Source: Nostoc sp. CENA543
Lineage (GTDB): Bacteria > Cyanobacteriota > Cyanobacteriia > Cyanobacteriales > Nostocaceae
Assembly: GCF_002896875.1 (NCBI RefSeq)
Contig: NZ_CP023278.1
Span: 5,092,501-5,156,500 of the forward strand
Reading direction: 5' to 3'
DNA length: 64,000 nucleotides
The translations under genes were made by a program, and so were the position numbers. The stretch's first letter is position 1. Each line of letters starts with the position of its first letter. This document shows, one piece after another, positions 53,718 to 63,939 of this stretch. Under the pieces are notes generated by a model, which was given only the letters and a program-made list of their open reading frames with translations, made no database searches and was not told where the DNA came from.

Positions 53718-54941
53718 CTATTCCCTACTTCTAGGAATAATTTCCGTCACTACCCGATTTCCAGAACCACCACTGACTACGATATTTTCAGTTTGCAGAT
53801 TACCAACGGCTTTTTCACCCTTGAAATTAACAGGGGGATCAGCTTGTTGGTAGGTGACATTTCCTTGGGCTTCTAATAATTTTTTGTCTAAATACCAAGT
53901 CATTTTTTGAGCATTCAGGGTTTGACGACGCTGTCCAATAGCGTTGACGTTGCCTGTTAAATACGCTATTTTTTGGGGGATTTTCATTTCCCCCTGGTTA
54001 GCGGTGACAGTCAAGTTTTCTGCTTTGTGAAAGATGCGTATAGGGGAATTTGTAATCACATTTTCTGCTTTCATATTCCAAATCATAGAGTTACTGGCAA
54101 TCTGCATTGGCGGTTCTGATAACTCTAACTGGGCATTTTTTTGCAGGAATGCTACTTGGGTTTTCAGGTTGAATTCGGCGGCGTTACCTCTGGCGCGATC
54201 GCTGATTTGATTATTTTTATAACGGTCAATCTGCACAGGGCGATCGCCAATTAATTTTTCTTCTTTAATCTGCCAAATTAAATGTTCGGTTCGCATTTGC
54301 ATCTGGGGATCAACTGATTTGGCGACTACACCGCCAGATAATTCCATGCGTTGTTCACGGGTTTTAACTTTGGCTTCTTGGGCAACCGCTTGTAATTGTT
54401 TATGATTACCATTAATTTGGTTACGGACAATTAATAAATCTTCTTGGGGTCGCCATTCTAATTCATTTCCTCGCAAAACAATCCCATTTACGGGGTCGGT
54501 TGCGACTATTTTTCCCCGCAAAAACAGTTGTTTGCCATCTTGTTCAATATCTGCCTTCTCAGCTGTTACTTGATAAACTATCTTGCCATCTTGATACAGT
54601 TCTCCGTAGGGGCTTTGTGCTTCACCAATTTGTTTTTCTTTGGTATATTGGGCTTGTTTAGCTTTCACTCTCCAGACTGGTCTGCCATCTTCATCTGCTT
54701 GTTCTAGGGTGACATCAAAGAATGTTAAATTACTCTCTTGATTAGGTGAATTAGTATTATTTGGTTGGTTATTCCTGGGTACTTTATTTGTACAGGCAAC
54801 TAAACCCATGACTAAAACAAGATTGATAGCCAGGTAAAACCCATACTTAGATCGTAAACAGAATAGGGGGAAAGTTTTTTGAATTCCCCCCTGTTGATTT
54901 AAACTTGCATTTTTTCGGAACGGTGTTTGCTGATATTTCAT
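53718..54941 (-). CDS. lptC: LptC-like lipopolysaccharide-transport protein
   Basis: A 407-residue protein of the LptC/OstA-like fold. An N-terminal hydrophobic segment (about 31-50, YGFYLAINLVLVMGLVACTN) ends in a Cys that could be a lipobox (GLVAC). The rest is repeated beta-strand pairs typical of LptA/C domains (WRVKAKQAQYTKEKQIGEAQSPYGELYQDGKIVY.., LRGNELEWRPQEDLLIV.., ..LTGNVNAIGQRRQTLNAQKMTWYL). Cyanobacterial versions are longer than that of E. coli. It would carry lipopolysaccharide from the inner membrane toward LptA. It shares one base with the upstream LabA-like gene, implying an operon. Confidence 0.85.
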   Translation of the reverse strand: MKYQQTPFRKNASLNQQGGIQKTFPLFCLRSKYGFYLAINLVLVMGLVACTNKVPRNNQPNNTNSPNQESNLTFFDVTLEQADEDGRPVWRVKAKQAQYTKEKQIGEAQSPYGELYQDGKIVYQVTAEKADIEQDGKQLFLRGKIVATDPVNGIVLRGNELEWRPQEDLLIVRNQINGNHKQLQAVAQEAKVKTREQRMELSGGVVAKSVDPQMQMRTEHLIWQIKEEKLIGDRPVQIDRYKNNQISDRARGNAAEFNLKTQVAFLQKNAQLELSEPPMQIASNSMIWNMKAENVITNSPIRIFHKAENLTVTANQGEMKIPQKIAYLTGNVNAIGQRRQTLNAQKMTWYLDKKLLEAQGNVTYQQADPPVNFKGEKAVGNLQTENIVVSGGSGNRVVTEIIPRSRE

Positions 54942-55573
54942 TAATCTTGAATTTCTAAATGTCCATCGCTGGGATCATCTAAAAATCCCATACCCGATAA
55001 GGGTCGATAGGGATAGCTTTGACGGGGGGTTTTTTGTATGTCTTCTTTGATAGCTTCTAAATCAATATAGCGATCGCTGACATTAATTAAGCTATCACTA
55101 GTCATAGAACGCAAACTCACAACCTCCACTCTCACCCCACGATAACTGACGGAATTAACTGCATAAGCTAAATCCCCGTCACCGCTAACTAACACGGCTG
55201 TATCGTAGGAATCTACTAAAGCCATCATATCTACGGCGATTTCTACGTCTAGATTAGCTTTTTTTGAGCCATCTGGTAGCTGTACTAAGTCTTTAGCGAT
55301 GACTCTATAGCCATTGCGCCGCATCCACAACAGAAAACCCTGTTGTTTTTCATTGGTGCGGTCTACACCAGTATAGAAAAAAGCCCGCAATAACCGAGAA
55401 CCACCTGTTAAGCGACAAAGCAGTTTCGTGTAATCAATTTCAATTCCTAATTGCAAAGCAGCGTAAAATAGGTTTGAGCCATCAATAAAGATAGCCACAC
55501 GCCCTCGATTTTCTAAAACTTGCTCCGGCGTAAATATCGAGTCATTTTCCAAATTATTCAACATTGTTGTCAT
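54941..55573 (-). CDS. LabA-like NYN-domain protein
   Basis: A 210-residue protein with a PIN-like NYN domain of the LabA/DUF88 family: RVAIFIDGSNLFYA (about 25-38), LDVEIAVDMMALVDSYDTAVLVSGDGDLAYAVNSV and the SDRYIDL end. Conserved acidic residues for a metal-dependent RNase site are present. LabA of Synechococcus takes part in circadian output; whether this homologue does so is unknown. The stop shares a base with the lptC start, so they are co-transcribed. Confidence 0.85.
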   Translation of the reverse strand: MTTMLNNLENDSIFTPEQVLENRGRVAIFIDGSNLFYAALQLGIEIDYTKLLCRLTGGSRLLRAFFYTGVDRTNEKQQGFLLWMRRNGYRVIAKDLVQLPDGSKKANLDVEIAVDMMALVDSYDTAVLVSGDGDLAYAVNSVSYRGVRVEVVSLRSMTSDSLINVSDRYIDLEAIKEDIQKTPRQSYPYRPLSGMGFLDDPSDGHLEIQD

Positions 55574-55733
55574 ACCTCATTTTTATCTTTGATATTTTTG
55601 ATAGAAGTTTTCAAGGGGAGAATACTAGGGGTTTATGATAACTTTCCAGGGCTAAAAATTAAGTTTAGCCCCGTTAATTTTTGCGAAAAAATAAAAATGG
55701 CACTAGCGTGTGATTAATCAAAAATTAAAAAAA

Positions 55734-57320
55734 CTAATCGTTTTTTGGTGGTTCTATGCGTTTAAAAATGGGTTGTGGTTTTCCTAAAGTTTGTTGGTTA
55801 GATAGTAGCCCCCATTGGGCATGGGTGGCAAAACTGGGTGTTTGTTCGTTAAAGTTAACTTCCCAGCCTAACTGCTGATAAATCTCACTGCTAATATTGG
55901 GAATTACTGGAGATAGCAAATAAGCTGCTAGTCTGACTGATTCTAGAACTGCATAGAGGACAATTTCGACTTCCTGCTGTTTGCCTTGTTTATATAGTGT
56001 CCAAGGTGCTTGGTCATCAATGTACTTGTTACTGGCTTGTACCAATGACAGCACAGCCTCACAAGCTTGATTAAAAGCTAGTGATTCGTAGGCTTGTTTG
56101 ACTTTTTCTCCTAGGTTTGCGCCGATGTTTTGCAATGGATTATCCGCCGCAATAGCTTGGTGATTAACTGAAAGTGCGTTGTCCGCACAGTATTTCTTCA
56201 CCATGTTTAAGGTGCGATTGAGCAAATTACCTAAATCATTTGCTAAATCTGCATTTAAAACATTAATGAATCTAATTTCATTAAAGTCGCCATCTTTGCC
56301 AAATTCGATTTCCTTAAGGAAGTAATAACGAACGGCATCACTACCATAGCGTTGCAATAATGCTACGGGATCTAAAGTGTTACCTAGACTTTTACCCATT
56401 TTTTGCCCATCTTTGGTTAAAAACCCATGACCAAAAACTTTTTGTGGTAAAGGTAGATTTGCCGACATCAACATGGCAGGCCAATAAACGGCGTGAAAGC
56501 GGAGAATATCTTTGCCAATTAAATGTAGGTTAATCGGCCACCATTTAGCTAGGGCATTTTCTAAGGTGGGTGTGTCATCAGCATCTAACAGTGCTGTGAC
56601 ATAACCGAGTAGGGCATCGAACCATACATACAGGGTATGCTTGGGGTCAGTAGGTACGGGAAAACCCCAACTCACATTGATCCGTGAAATAGAAAAGTCT
56701 TGTAAACCTTGGCCTACGAAATTGAAAACTTCATTACGGCGACTTTCTGGTTGAATAAAATCAGGATGAGCTTGATAAAATGCTTCTAATTGGGTTTGAT
56801 ATTTAGATAAGCGGAAAAAATAGTTTTGTTCGTCTCGCCACTCAACTTCTTTGTTGGTATGAATCGGACAACGATTGCCTTCTAATAAATCCCTCTCTTC
56901 TTTAAATTCTTCACAAGATACACAATACCAGCCTTTTTGTTGACCTTGATAAATATCACCAGAAGACCACACTCTTTGAAAAAATTCTTGCACAATTGCT
57001 TCGTGGCGGGGTGAGGTGGTGCGAATAAAGCGATCATACCTAATGTTGAGCAAGTCCCACAAGGAAGAAAAGCTAGCAGAGATTTGATCGCAAAACTCTT
57101 GTGGTGCTTTACCTAGAGTTTCTGCGGAACGCTGAATTTTTTGCCCGTGTTCATCTGTACCTGTAATTAATAACACTTGCCGCCCTAGCAAGCGATAAAA
57201 CCGCGCTAGGGTATCCGCCGCCATAGTTGTGTAAGCACTACCTACGTGGGGTACATCGTTTACATAATATAACGGGGTTGTTAGTGCAAAGGTTTTTTCT
57301 GTTTGAGCCACTATATTCAT
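55734..57320 (-). CDS. metG: Methionyl-tRNA synthetase
   Basis: A class I synthetase of 528 residues. The HIGH-type motif reads HVGSAYTT (about 24-31) and the KMSKS loop KMGKS (in GQKMGKSLGNTLDP). A zinc-binding insert CVSC..C is present in the connective domain (about 130-150). There is no C-terminal tRNA-binding EMAP domain, as in many cyanobacteria. The enzyme charges initiator and elongator tRNA-Met. Confidence 0.95.
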   Translation of the reverse strand: MNIVAQTEKTFALTTPLYYVNDVPHVGSAYTTMAADTLARFYRLLGRQVLLITGTDEHGQKIQRSAETLGKAPQEFCDQISASFSSLWDLLNIRYDRFIRTTSPRHEAIVQEFFQRVWSSGDIYQGQQKGWYCVSCEEFKEERDLLEGNRCPIHTNKEVEWRDEQNYFFRLSKYQTQLEAFYQAHPDFIQPESRRNEVFNFVGQGLQDFSISRINVSWGFPVPTDPKHTLYVWFDALLGYVTALLDADDTPTLENALAKWWPINLHLIGKDILRFHAVYWPAMLMSANLPLPQKVFGHGFLTKDGQKMGKSLGNTLDPVALLQRYGSDAVRYYFLKEIEFGKDGDFNEIRFINVLNADLANDLGNLLNRTLNMVKKYCADNALSVNHQAIAADNPLQNIGANLGEKVKQAYESLAFNQACEAVLSLVQASNKYIDDQAPWTLYKQGKQQEVEIVLYAVLESVRLAAYLLSPVIPNISSEIYQQLGWEVNFNEQTPSFATHAQWGLLSNQQTLGKPQPIFKRIEPPKND

Positions 57321-57697
57321 GCAAAATAAAAATCAAATTATTAAACTGTCTAATGTTTTACTTATCAAGACAAAACCAAGCAATTATATAACATTACTAT
57401 CCTTTTTTCCAAACTCAATTTAATATTAGCAAATTTCCTACATTTGGCATGATTTTTTAACTGATAGAAATATTGCTTATTTCGATGAGAAAGACGGTAA
57501 TTGACTAATAACAATCTTGATGAATGAATTTTATTACATCTGTGTTGCTATGTAATTTACACCTGCAAATAGCTGAGTTTTGTTGCTTATTGGGGATAGG
57601 ACATTTCTACCTTAAGACTGTCATGGTATTAGTGAAGAAATGTAAAAATTAAGTCAAGATAAACTGCGATATTTTCCCGAAAAGACATAAATAATTT
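57321..57697. other. Divergent promoter region, metG / acyltransferase
   Basis: About 377 AT-rich bp. Promoters of both genes must lie here. I see no repeat, RNA gene or further ORF. Confidence 0.4.
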
Positions 57698-58423
57698 ATG
57701 AGTCTCCAGAGTCCTCTTGACATTTCTCGATCCTTTTTGGCGACTGTTTCCACAAAGATGTTCCGCTATTATGAGGATCGCATCCCCAAAGACGCTAGTT
57801 TGTTAATAGTGAGCAATCATCGCAGTTTTATGGATGCCCTCGTATTAATGGCAGCATTAGCTAATCCGATTCGCTTTGCTTGTCATCATTACATGGGGGA
57901 AGTACCCATTTTGCGAGAGATTGTTACAGGACAATTAGGTTGTTTTCCTTTAGAAGAAAATCAACAGCGTCAGCAAAGCTTCTTTTCTCAGTCCCAACAG
58001 CTATTAAAAAGGAAACAAATGGTAGGAGTATTTCCCGAAGGTGCTAACCCAATGGTGAAATACACTCAACCCAATCATGTAGGTGAATTTAGGCGTGGTT
58101 TTGCACACCTAGCTTTACGTGCCGATGTGCCAGATTTAGCTGTTTTACCAATTGCGATCGCCTCTTTAGAAGAAGTCAATACCGCCGCTTTTCCCTTGAG
58201 GTTGTTAAGTCTGTTTGACCCTTCTGAACCTCTGTTTCATCAATCAGGTTGGCATCCCCTGGTTATTTATCATCGGGTTGCTGTATTAATCGGTCGTCCT
58301 TATTGGATTACCTCTCAACATCAACATCAATATCACGGTAAACAAGCTAAAAATGTTGTAGCTGAACTAACTACATATTGTCACCATGAAATTGCTGACT
58401 TACTATTACAAGGCTGTTATTAA
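57698..58423 (+). CDS. Lysophospholipid acyltransferase (PlsC family)
   Basis: A 241-residue acyltransferase. The catalytic HX4D motif reads NHRSFMD (about 43-49) and the substrate-binding block FPEGAN is at about 112-117. These are hallmarks of 1-acylglycerol-3-phosphate acyltransferases, which make phosphatidic acid at the membrane. It lacks a clear transmembrane anchor at the N-terminus, so a peripheral or alternative acyltransferase is possible. Another family member may be the housekeeping PlsC. Monocistronic. Confidence 0.8.
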   Translation: MSLQSPLDISRSFLATVSTKMFRYYEDRIPKDASLLIVSNHRSFMDALVLMAALANPIRFACHHYMGEVPILREIVTGQLGCFPLEENQQRQQSFFSQSQQLLKRKQMVGVFPEGANPMVKYTQPNHVGEFRRGFAHLALRADVPDLAVLPIAIASLEEVNTAAFPLRLLSLFDPSEPLFHQSGWHPLVIYHRVAVLIGRPYWITSQHQHQYHGKQAKNVVAELTTYCHHEIADLLLQGCY

Positions 58424-58930
58424 CATTATCAACATGGGAGTTGTTTTTAATTCACCAGTATAGACAATTCTTCCCCGTTTTACGAAATGGCATTTTCTAT
58501 CGGCTTATTCAACAAAATGCCTAGATAAATCTCTAGGATAATCATCAGCAATCTAGACAAAATTTGGATAAATTTATCTGTTTTTACACTTGTATAAACA
58601 AGTTAATGGCAATGCAATCAAGCAGGGGAAGCAGGGAGAGTAAGAATTTGATGATTATCTTCGTTTTCACTCGTGGAATAATTTAATTGCTGAAATTCCC
58701 CTACAAACCTTGAATGATTTATCCTGTTCCACTTAGCAGATTTATCTTGAGTATGGCAGACAAACTAGACAATTATTAATTTATCGTAACATTTCTCAAG
58801 CAGTTGTTACACTTATAGTTATGATTTGATGAGAATTTGAGCTTTGATATTTTGGTTATTTATTTACCATGTTGGATATTCATGGAGTAAAGCTGAATCA
58901 GACGCATAAAACCCAGAAAGATTAGCCATA
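58424..58930. other. Intergenic region, no gene found
   Basis: About 507 bp. GGCATTTT..AAAATGCC (about 58490-58522) can form a hairpin shortly after the acyltransferase. The rest is AT-rich without a supportable ORF; a short broken coding-like stretch near 58640-58760 might be a gene relic, but I cannot support it. Confidence 0.4.
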
Positions 58931-59752
58931 ATGCTAGAAGTTGAATTAAAACCGTGTTTTCTTACCCCTAGACAAGTAAAACCAGAGTTCCCACTGTTTG
59001 TGTATTTGCCGGGAATGGATGGAACTGGAAGACTATTGCGATCGCAAACTGCGGGATTAGAAGTAGGCTTTGATGTCCGGTGTTTGGCAATACCCCGACA
59101 AGATTTGACAAGTTGGGACGTGCTGACAAGTAATGTATTGGATTTAATTCACGCAGAATTAGAAAGAAGTTCTCAAAGACCTGTTTATTTGTGCGGTGAA
59201 TCTTTTGGCGGTTGCTTGGCGATGAAAGTAGCCATTGCAGCTCCACACCTATTTAAACGCATGATTTTAATTAATCCGGCTTCTGCGTTTAAATTACGTC
59301 CTTGGTTAGATTGGACATCACAACTAATGTACTTAGTTCCAGGATGTTTTTATGATGTGGGTGCATTAGGTTTACTCCCATTTTTGGCATCTTTACCCCG
59401 AATTTCTCGGAGTGTCAGACAAGAACTACTAAAAACTATGCGTTCTGTACCTTCAGAGACAGTAAATTGGCGAGTATCAATGCTGCGGGAATTTAGTATT
59501 GATGAAGATAAACTGCGTTCCCTGCAACAAACAGTTTTACTCATAGCAGGTGGTAGCGATCGCCTCCTACCATCAGTCAGTGAAATTCAACGCCTAGCCG
59601 AAATTATTCCCCATAATCAGACATTAATCCTACCAGAAAGTGGACACGCCTGCTTATTAGAAGAAAGCGTAAATCTTTATAAAATTCTCCAGTCGTATAA
59701 CTTTTTAGAGACAAAAATCACCCCAAAAGTAAAAAATCCCCTGTGGAAATAA
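58931..59752 (+). CDS. Alpha/beta-hydrolase fold protein
   Basis: A 273-residue serine hydrolase-like protein. The nucleophile elbow is CGESFGG (GxSxG, Ser about 81), the oxyanion region is VYLPGMDGTGRLL, an Asp lies in GGSDRLLP and the catalytic His in PESGHACLLEE. There is no signal peptide. Substrate is unknown; the N-terminal PGMDGTG resembles plant and cyanobacterial acyl-ester hydrolases. Monocistronic, 112 bp before an EcsC-family gene on the same strand. Confidence 0.85.
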   Translation: MLEVELKPCFLTPRQVKPEFPLFVYLPGMDGTGRLLRSQTAGLEVGFDVRCLAIPRQDLTSWDVLTSNVLDLIHAELERSSQRPVYLCGESFGGCLAMKVAIAAPHLFKRMILINPASAFKLRPWLDWTSQLMYLVPGCFYDVGALGLLPFLASLPRISRSVRQELLKTMRSVPSETVNWRVSMLREFSIDEDKLRSLQQTVLLIAGGSDRLLPSVSEIQRLAEIIPHNQTLILPESGHACLLEESVNLYKILQSYNFLETKITPKVKNPLWK

Positions 59753-59864
59753 CAAAGGGGTAAAAACTCATGTATCAAACTTTGTGCTGTTTGGAAGATG
59801 TCGACACCCACCGGATTTGACTACAAACAAAACAGAGAGTTGGTCATGAGGCAAATACTCAAAA

Positions 59865-60953
59865 ATGTCAGATAATCATCAATCAGTTGATTCATCCCCA
59901 AATCAAACAAACTTAAGCAAGAATTTGGCTGAAACTGCCCTAGATACAGGCAAAAAATTTTTAGATAAAGCAGTAGACATAGGCACAGCAACAGCAAAAA
60001 CTACACAAAATTTACTGGAAAAATCCACTCAAATCACAGGTACAGTCATCAATCATATTGGTGAAAATTGGCTAATTAGAAGAATATCTGGATTTTTGAA
60101 TCTAAATTGGCTAATTGGTGCAAGTGACAATGTTGATTTTGCCAAAATGTCCGTTGCAGTTAAACAACTCCAACAAAAATATCCCCAAGAATCACCAAGG
60201 CAAATTGCCCATCGCATCATGACAGAAAAAGCTGCGAAAGCTGGTGGGATTGGTTTAGCTAGTAGTATTTTGCCAGGATTTGCCGCCGCCTTACTAGCTG
60301 TAGATTTAGCAGCAACCATGCAATTACAAACAGAAATGTTGTATCAAATTGCCTTCGCCTATGGACTAGATTTACAAGACCCCAGTCGGAAAGGGGAATT
60401 ATTGACAATTTTTGGTTTAGGCTTGGGTGGGAATCGTCTCTTGAAAGCCGCCGGATTAGCTTTATTGCGGAATGTTCCCTTTGCTGGAGCCGCGATCGCC
60501 GCTAGTACCAATGCCACCATGAGTTATTCTCTAGGGTATGCGGCTTGTCGATTTTACGAAGCCAAACTAGACGAATCCGTATCCTTAGAATCACCGGAAA
60601 CAATAGCTAACTTAAAAGCAGAAAGCGAAAAATATCTAGAAACTGCGATCGCTCAACAAGCAGTCATGGATAAAATCTTAGTGCGAATGATTTTAGCTAG
60701 TCACCCTGAAAAAACTTGGCAAGAAATCCTACCCCAACTGCAAGCTGCTAACCTCAGTCCCACCTCATTATCAGCGATTGCGAAGAATATCACATCACCC
60801 CAACCCCTAGATCAATTACTCAACCAACTAGATCGGGATTTTGCCATACCCTTACTAGCGCAATGTCGAAAAATTGCCCAACTAGACAATCAGACTACAC
60901 CAGCAGAGCAAGAAATTATCACTGCGATCGCCAATAAATTTGATATTGAATAG
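59865..60953 (+). CDS. EcsC-family protein
   Basis: A 362-residue protein. The N-terminal 60 residues are polar and helical, and the central 120-250 region carries the EcsC-like segment GGIGLASSILPGFAAALLAVDLAATMQLQTEMLYQIAFAYGLDL and LGLGGNRLLKAAGLALLRNVPFAGAAIAASTNA with two hydrophobic helical hairpins. A helical C-terminus follows. EcsC proteins are of unknown function; homologues are found with membrane transport. Start ATG at 59865. Confidence 0.75.
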   Translation: MSDNHQSVDSSPNQTNLSKNLAETALDTGKKFLDKAVDIGTATAKTTQNLLEKSTQITGTVINHIGENWLIRRISGFLNLNWLIGASDNVDFAKMSVAVKQLQQKYPQESPRQIAHRIMTEKAAKAGGIGLASSILPGFAAALLAVDLAATMQLQTEMLYQIAFAYGLDLQDPSRKGELLTIFGLGLGGNRLLKAAGLALLRNVPFAGAAIAASTNATMSYSLGYAACRFYEAKLDESVSLESPETIANLKAESEKYLETAIAQQAVMDKILVRMILASHPEKTWQEILPQLQAANLSPTSLSAIAKNITSPQPLDQLLNQLDRDFAIPLLAQCRKIAQLDNQTTPAEQEIITAIANKFDIE

Positions 60954-61095
60954 CACTTAAAAGTCATTCCATTTACTCAGAATCCATACTAAGCGATCAT
61001 AAATTTCCCAACCCCCAATCCCCAGTCCCCCATCCCTCACTCCGAAAATTTTAAGCAATACTTGTACAAGAAGTAAGTTTACGCAAAATGCAAAA

Positions 61096-62577
61096 ATGGC
61101 AATTCAACTAAGTGACAAGCCTTTACTAGAGTGGGCAGGAGATACGCTAGCGATCGCACTATTTGAAGAAGCGGTAGAGTTAACAGGGGAACTCGCAACT
61201 TTAGATGGGCAGTTTGCTGGCATTTTAAAAGAAGTCATTGCCGAAGAAGAATTTACAGGGAAAGCCAACAGCACCGTTTTTACCCGCGTCAGTGGTGCTA
61301 GTCCAGTTAAAAAAATCATTTTGGTGGGTTTAGGAAAAGCCGATAACCTCAAATTAGAAACCCTGAGACGGACGGCTGCGGCTGTCGGCAAAGTCGCCAA
61401 AAAACAAAAAAGTAAAGTTTTAGGCTTGAGTTTTCCCTTGTGGAACAATGATCCAACCGCCACTGTACAAGCACTGGCTGAAGGCGTACAACTAGCCCTA
61501 TACCAAGATATCCGCTTTAAATCAGACCCAGAAGATAAAGCCTCACAGGTCGAGACTATCGAATTTCTGGGTTTTGCTGGCCAAGAAGCTGCCATTACCA
61601 AAGCCAATCAAATTGTTTCCGGCGTGATTTTAGCCAGACAACTAGTAGCCGCACCAGCCAACACCGTAACACCAATTACGATGGCAGAAACAGCCCAACA
61701 AATTGCCCAAGACCACGGTTTGCATCTGGAAATTCTAGAACAAGCCGACTGTGAAAAATTGGGGATGGGTGCTTTTTTAGGTGTGGCGCAAGCTTCTGAT
61801 TTACCACCGAAATTTATTCACCTCACCTACAAACCAGAAGGCACACCTAAACGAAAATTAGGAATCATCGGTAAAGGTTTAACTTTTGATTCCGGTGGAT
61901 TGAATATCAAAGGAGCAGGTAGCGGCATCGAAACCATGAAAATTGATATGGGTGGTGCAGCCGCAACTTTAGGCGCAGCCAAAGCGATCGCCCAACTCAA
62001 ACCTGATGCTGAAGTTCACTTTATTTCAGCCGTTACCGAAAACATGATTAGCGGTCACGCTATGCACCCAGGAGACATCCTTACTGCATCTAACGGCAAA
62101 ACTATCGAAGTTAATAACACCGATGCTGAAGGACGTTTAACTTTAGCAGATGCTTTAGTTTTTGCTGACAAATTAGGCTTAGATGCCATTGTCGATTTAG
62201 CCACCCTGACTGGTGCCTGTGTCATTGCCTTGGGTGACGACATTGCCGGGTTGTACTCTCCTGATGATGCTTTAGCCAAACAGCTAGAGCAAGCCTCAGC
62301 CACTTCAGGCGAAAAAATTTGGCGAATGCCAATGGAAGACAAATATTTTGAAGGCTTAAAATCCGGTATTGCCGACATGAAAAACACCGGCCCCCGTCCT
62401 GGTGGTTCAATTACCGCCGCCTTATTCCTCAAACAGTTCGTCAAAGACACAGCCTGGGCGCACTTAGACATAGCCGGGCCAGTTTGGGCAGACAAAGACA
62501 ACGGCTACAACAACACCGGCGCAACCGGCTTTGGCGTGAGAATGTTGGTTGATTGGGTACTGGAGACTGGGGAATAG
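61096..62577 (+). CDS. pepA: Leucyl aminopeptidase (M17)
   Basis: A 493-residue cytoplasmic, hexameric metallo-exopeptidase that releases N-terminal residues during protein turnover. The M17 signature [14 protein letters not shown] is intact, as are the metal ligands in [19 protein letters not shown] and the KIDMGGAAA region. The N-terminal macro-like domain spans about 1-165. Full length, no insertion. A possible hairpin terminator follows. Confidence 0.95.
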   Translation: MAIQLSDKPLLEWAGDTLAIALFEEAVELTGELATLDGQFAGILKEVIAEEEFTGKANSTVFTRVSGASPVKKIILVGLGKADNLKLETLRRTAAAVGKVAKKQKSKVLGLSFPLWNNDPTATVQALAEGVQLALYQDIRFKSDPEDKASQVETIEFLGFAGQEAAITKANQIVSGVILARQLVAAPANTVTPITMAETAQQIAQDHGLHLEILEQADCEKLGMGAFLGVAQASDLPPKFIHLTYKPEGTPKRKLGIIGKGLTFDSGGLNIKGAGSGIETMKIDMGGAAATLGAAKAIAQLKPDAEVHFISAVTENMISGHAMHPGDILTASNGKTIEVNNTDAEGRLTLADALVFADKLGLDAIVDLATLTGACVIALGDDIAGLYSPDDALAKQLEQASATSGEKIWRMPMEDKYFEGLKSGIADMKNTGPRPGGSITAALFLKQFVKDTAWAHLDIAGPVWADKDNGYNNTGATGFGVRMLVDWVLETGE

Positions 62578-62599
62578 GAATTTTAGATTTTGGATTTTG

Positions 62600-62634
62600 A
62601 ATTTTGGATTGGATTCAATCTCAAATCCAAAATT
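62600..62634 (+). terminator. Possible terminator after pepA
   Basis: AATTTTGGATT (62600-62610) pairs perfectly with AATCCAAAATT (62624-62634), 23 bp after the stop. It resembles ATTTTGGATT-type repeats elsewhere, so it may be a repeat serving as a terminator. Confidence 0.45.
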
Positions 62635-62639
62635 GAAAG

Positions 62640-62740
62640 GTTGGGTACTGGAGACTGGGAGGCAGAGGGGCTGATGGGAAAAATCTCATCCCTAATCCCC
62701 AATCCCTAATCCCCAATCCCCGATCCCCAATCCCCAATAA
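62640..62740. repeat. GGTACTGGAGACTGGG and CCCCAATCCCTAAT heptamer repeats
   Basis: G-rich then C-rich heptamer units (CCCCAAT/CCCTAAT about eight times) fill most of the pepA-plsX gap. Confidence 0.8.
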
Positions 62741-62870
62741 TTCGTGCTATTGTTGGCTTACCGTCATCAGTTGTTGCAAAAGTAACAAGACTAACTTGAC
62801 GGTAAGAAAGTTAAGGTTTTTCAGCAAAGCCATCTGGTAAAATTTGTAAGGTTTCTAGAAGCTCTAAGCA

Positions 62871-63896
62871 ATGGGATCGACTGGCGTGCGGATAGCAATT
62901 GATGCAATGGGAGGGGATCACGCTCCCGGTGAAATCGTTACTGGCGCGGTGCGAGCCAGTGAAGAATTAGGTGTAAAAGTTCTATTAGTGGGTGATCCCC
63001 AAAAAATTAAAGCTGCCTTGCCCCCAAAAACCAATTTGGAAGGAGTGGAAATCATTCCGGCTGAGGATGCGATCGCAATGGATGAAGAGCCTTTAAATGC
63101 GGTGAGACGCAAACGCAAGGCTTCGATTAATGTGGCGATGGATTTGGTCAAGCAACAACAGGCCGATGCGGTATTCTCAGCAGGTCATTCTGGCGCGGCT
63201 ATGGCATCAGCCCTACTCCGCTTGGGAAGATTGCCTGGGGTTGACCGTCCAGCTATTGGCACAGTATTTCCGACAATTAAAGCAGGTAAGCCGGTTCTCA
63301 TCTTGGATGTAGGAGCAAATGTAGATTGTCGTCCTAAATTTTTAGAACAGTTTGCCGTCATTGGTTCGATTTATAGCCAATACGTCCTCGGTACTGACGA
63401 ACCGAAAGTGGGTTTGCTCAATATTGGTGAAGAAGATACCAAAGGCAATGAGTTAGCTTTGCGGACTCATGAACTGTTGCGGGAAAACCGTTATATCACC
63501 TTCATCGGCAATGCGGAAGGCAGAGACGTACTGTCTGGCGAGTTTGACGTAATTGTCTGTGATGGCTTTGTGGGTAACATCTTACTCAAGTTTGCAGAAG
63601 CTATAGGTGGAGTTATTTTGCAAATCTTACGGGAAGAATTACCCCAAGGACTGCACGGACAAATCGGCACAGCACTATTAAAGCCAAATCTCAAGCGCAT
63701 CAAACAGCGTATGGATCACGCCGAACATGGCGGGGCTTTGCTGTTGGGTGTTTCAGGAGTTTGTTTGATTGGTCATGGCAGCTCTCAAGCACCTTCAGTG
63801 TTTAACGCCATTCGCATGGCGAAAGAAGCTGTCGATAACAAAGTCATGGAGCAACTGCAATCTCAATATGAGATGCTACAGAGTGAGAGTAGTTAG
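62871..63896 (+). CDS. plsX: Phosphate acyltransferase PlsX
   Basis: PlsX makes acyl-phosphate from acyl-ACP, feeding PlsY in phospholipid synthesis; it is a peripheral membrane enzyme. The 341-residue protein begins VRIAIDAMGGDHAPGEIV, the family signature, and carries SAGHSGAAMA, LDVGANVDCRP and LGVSGVCLIGHGSS. Length is typical. The region after the stop is heptamer repeat to the window edge; in many cyanobacteria fabH follows, which here would lie outside. Confidence 0.95.
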   Translation: MGSTGVRIAIDAMGGDHAPGEIVTGAVRASEELGVKVLLVGDPQKIKAALPPKTNLEGVEIIPAEDAIAMDEEPLNAVRRKRKASINVAMDLVKQQQADAVFSAGHSGAAMASALLRLGRLPGVDRPAIGTVFPTIKAGKPVLILDVGANVDCRPKFLEQFAVIGSIYSQYVLGTDEPKVGLLNIGEEDTKGNELALRTHELLRENRYITFIGNAEGRDVLSGEFDVIVCDGFVGNILLKFAEAIGGVILQILREELPQGLHGQIGTALLKPNLKRIKQRMDHAEHGGALLLGVSGVCLIGHGSSQAPSVFNAIRMAKEAVDNKVMEQLQSQYEMLQSESS

Positions 63897-63939
63897 CAAT
63901 CAGCCATCAAACTAGCAATAGCTAGTAACAAGTCATTGG

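Noticed and set aside
61104-61607. 167-codon minus-strand ORF opposite pepA
   Set aside because: Antisense shadow of a well-conserved gene; no RBS and no recognisable domain.
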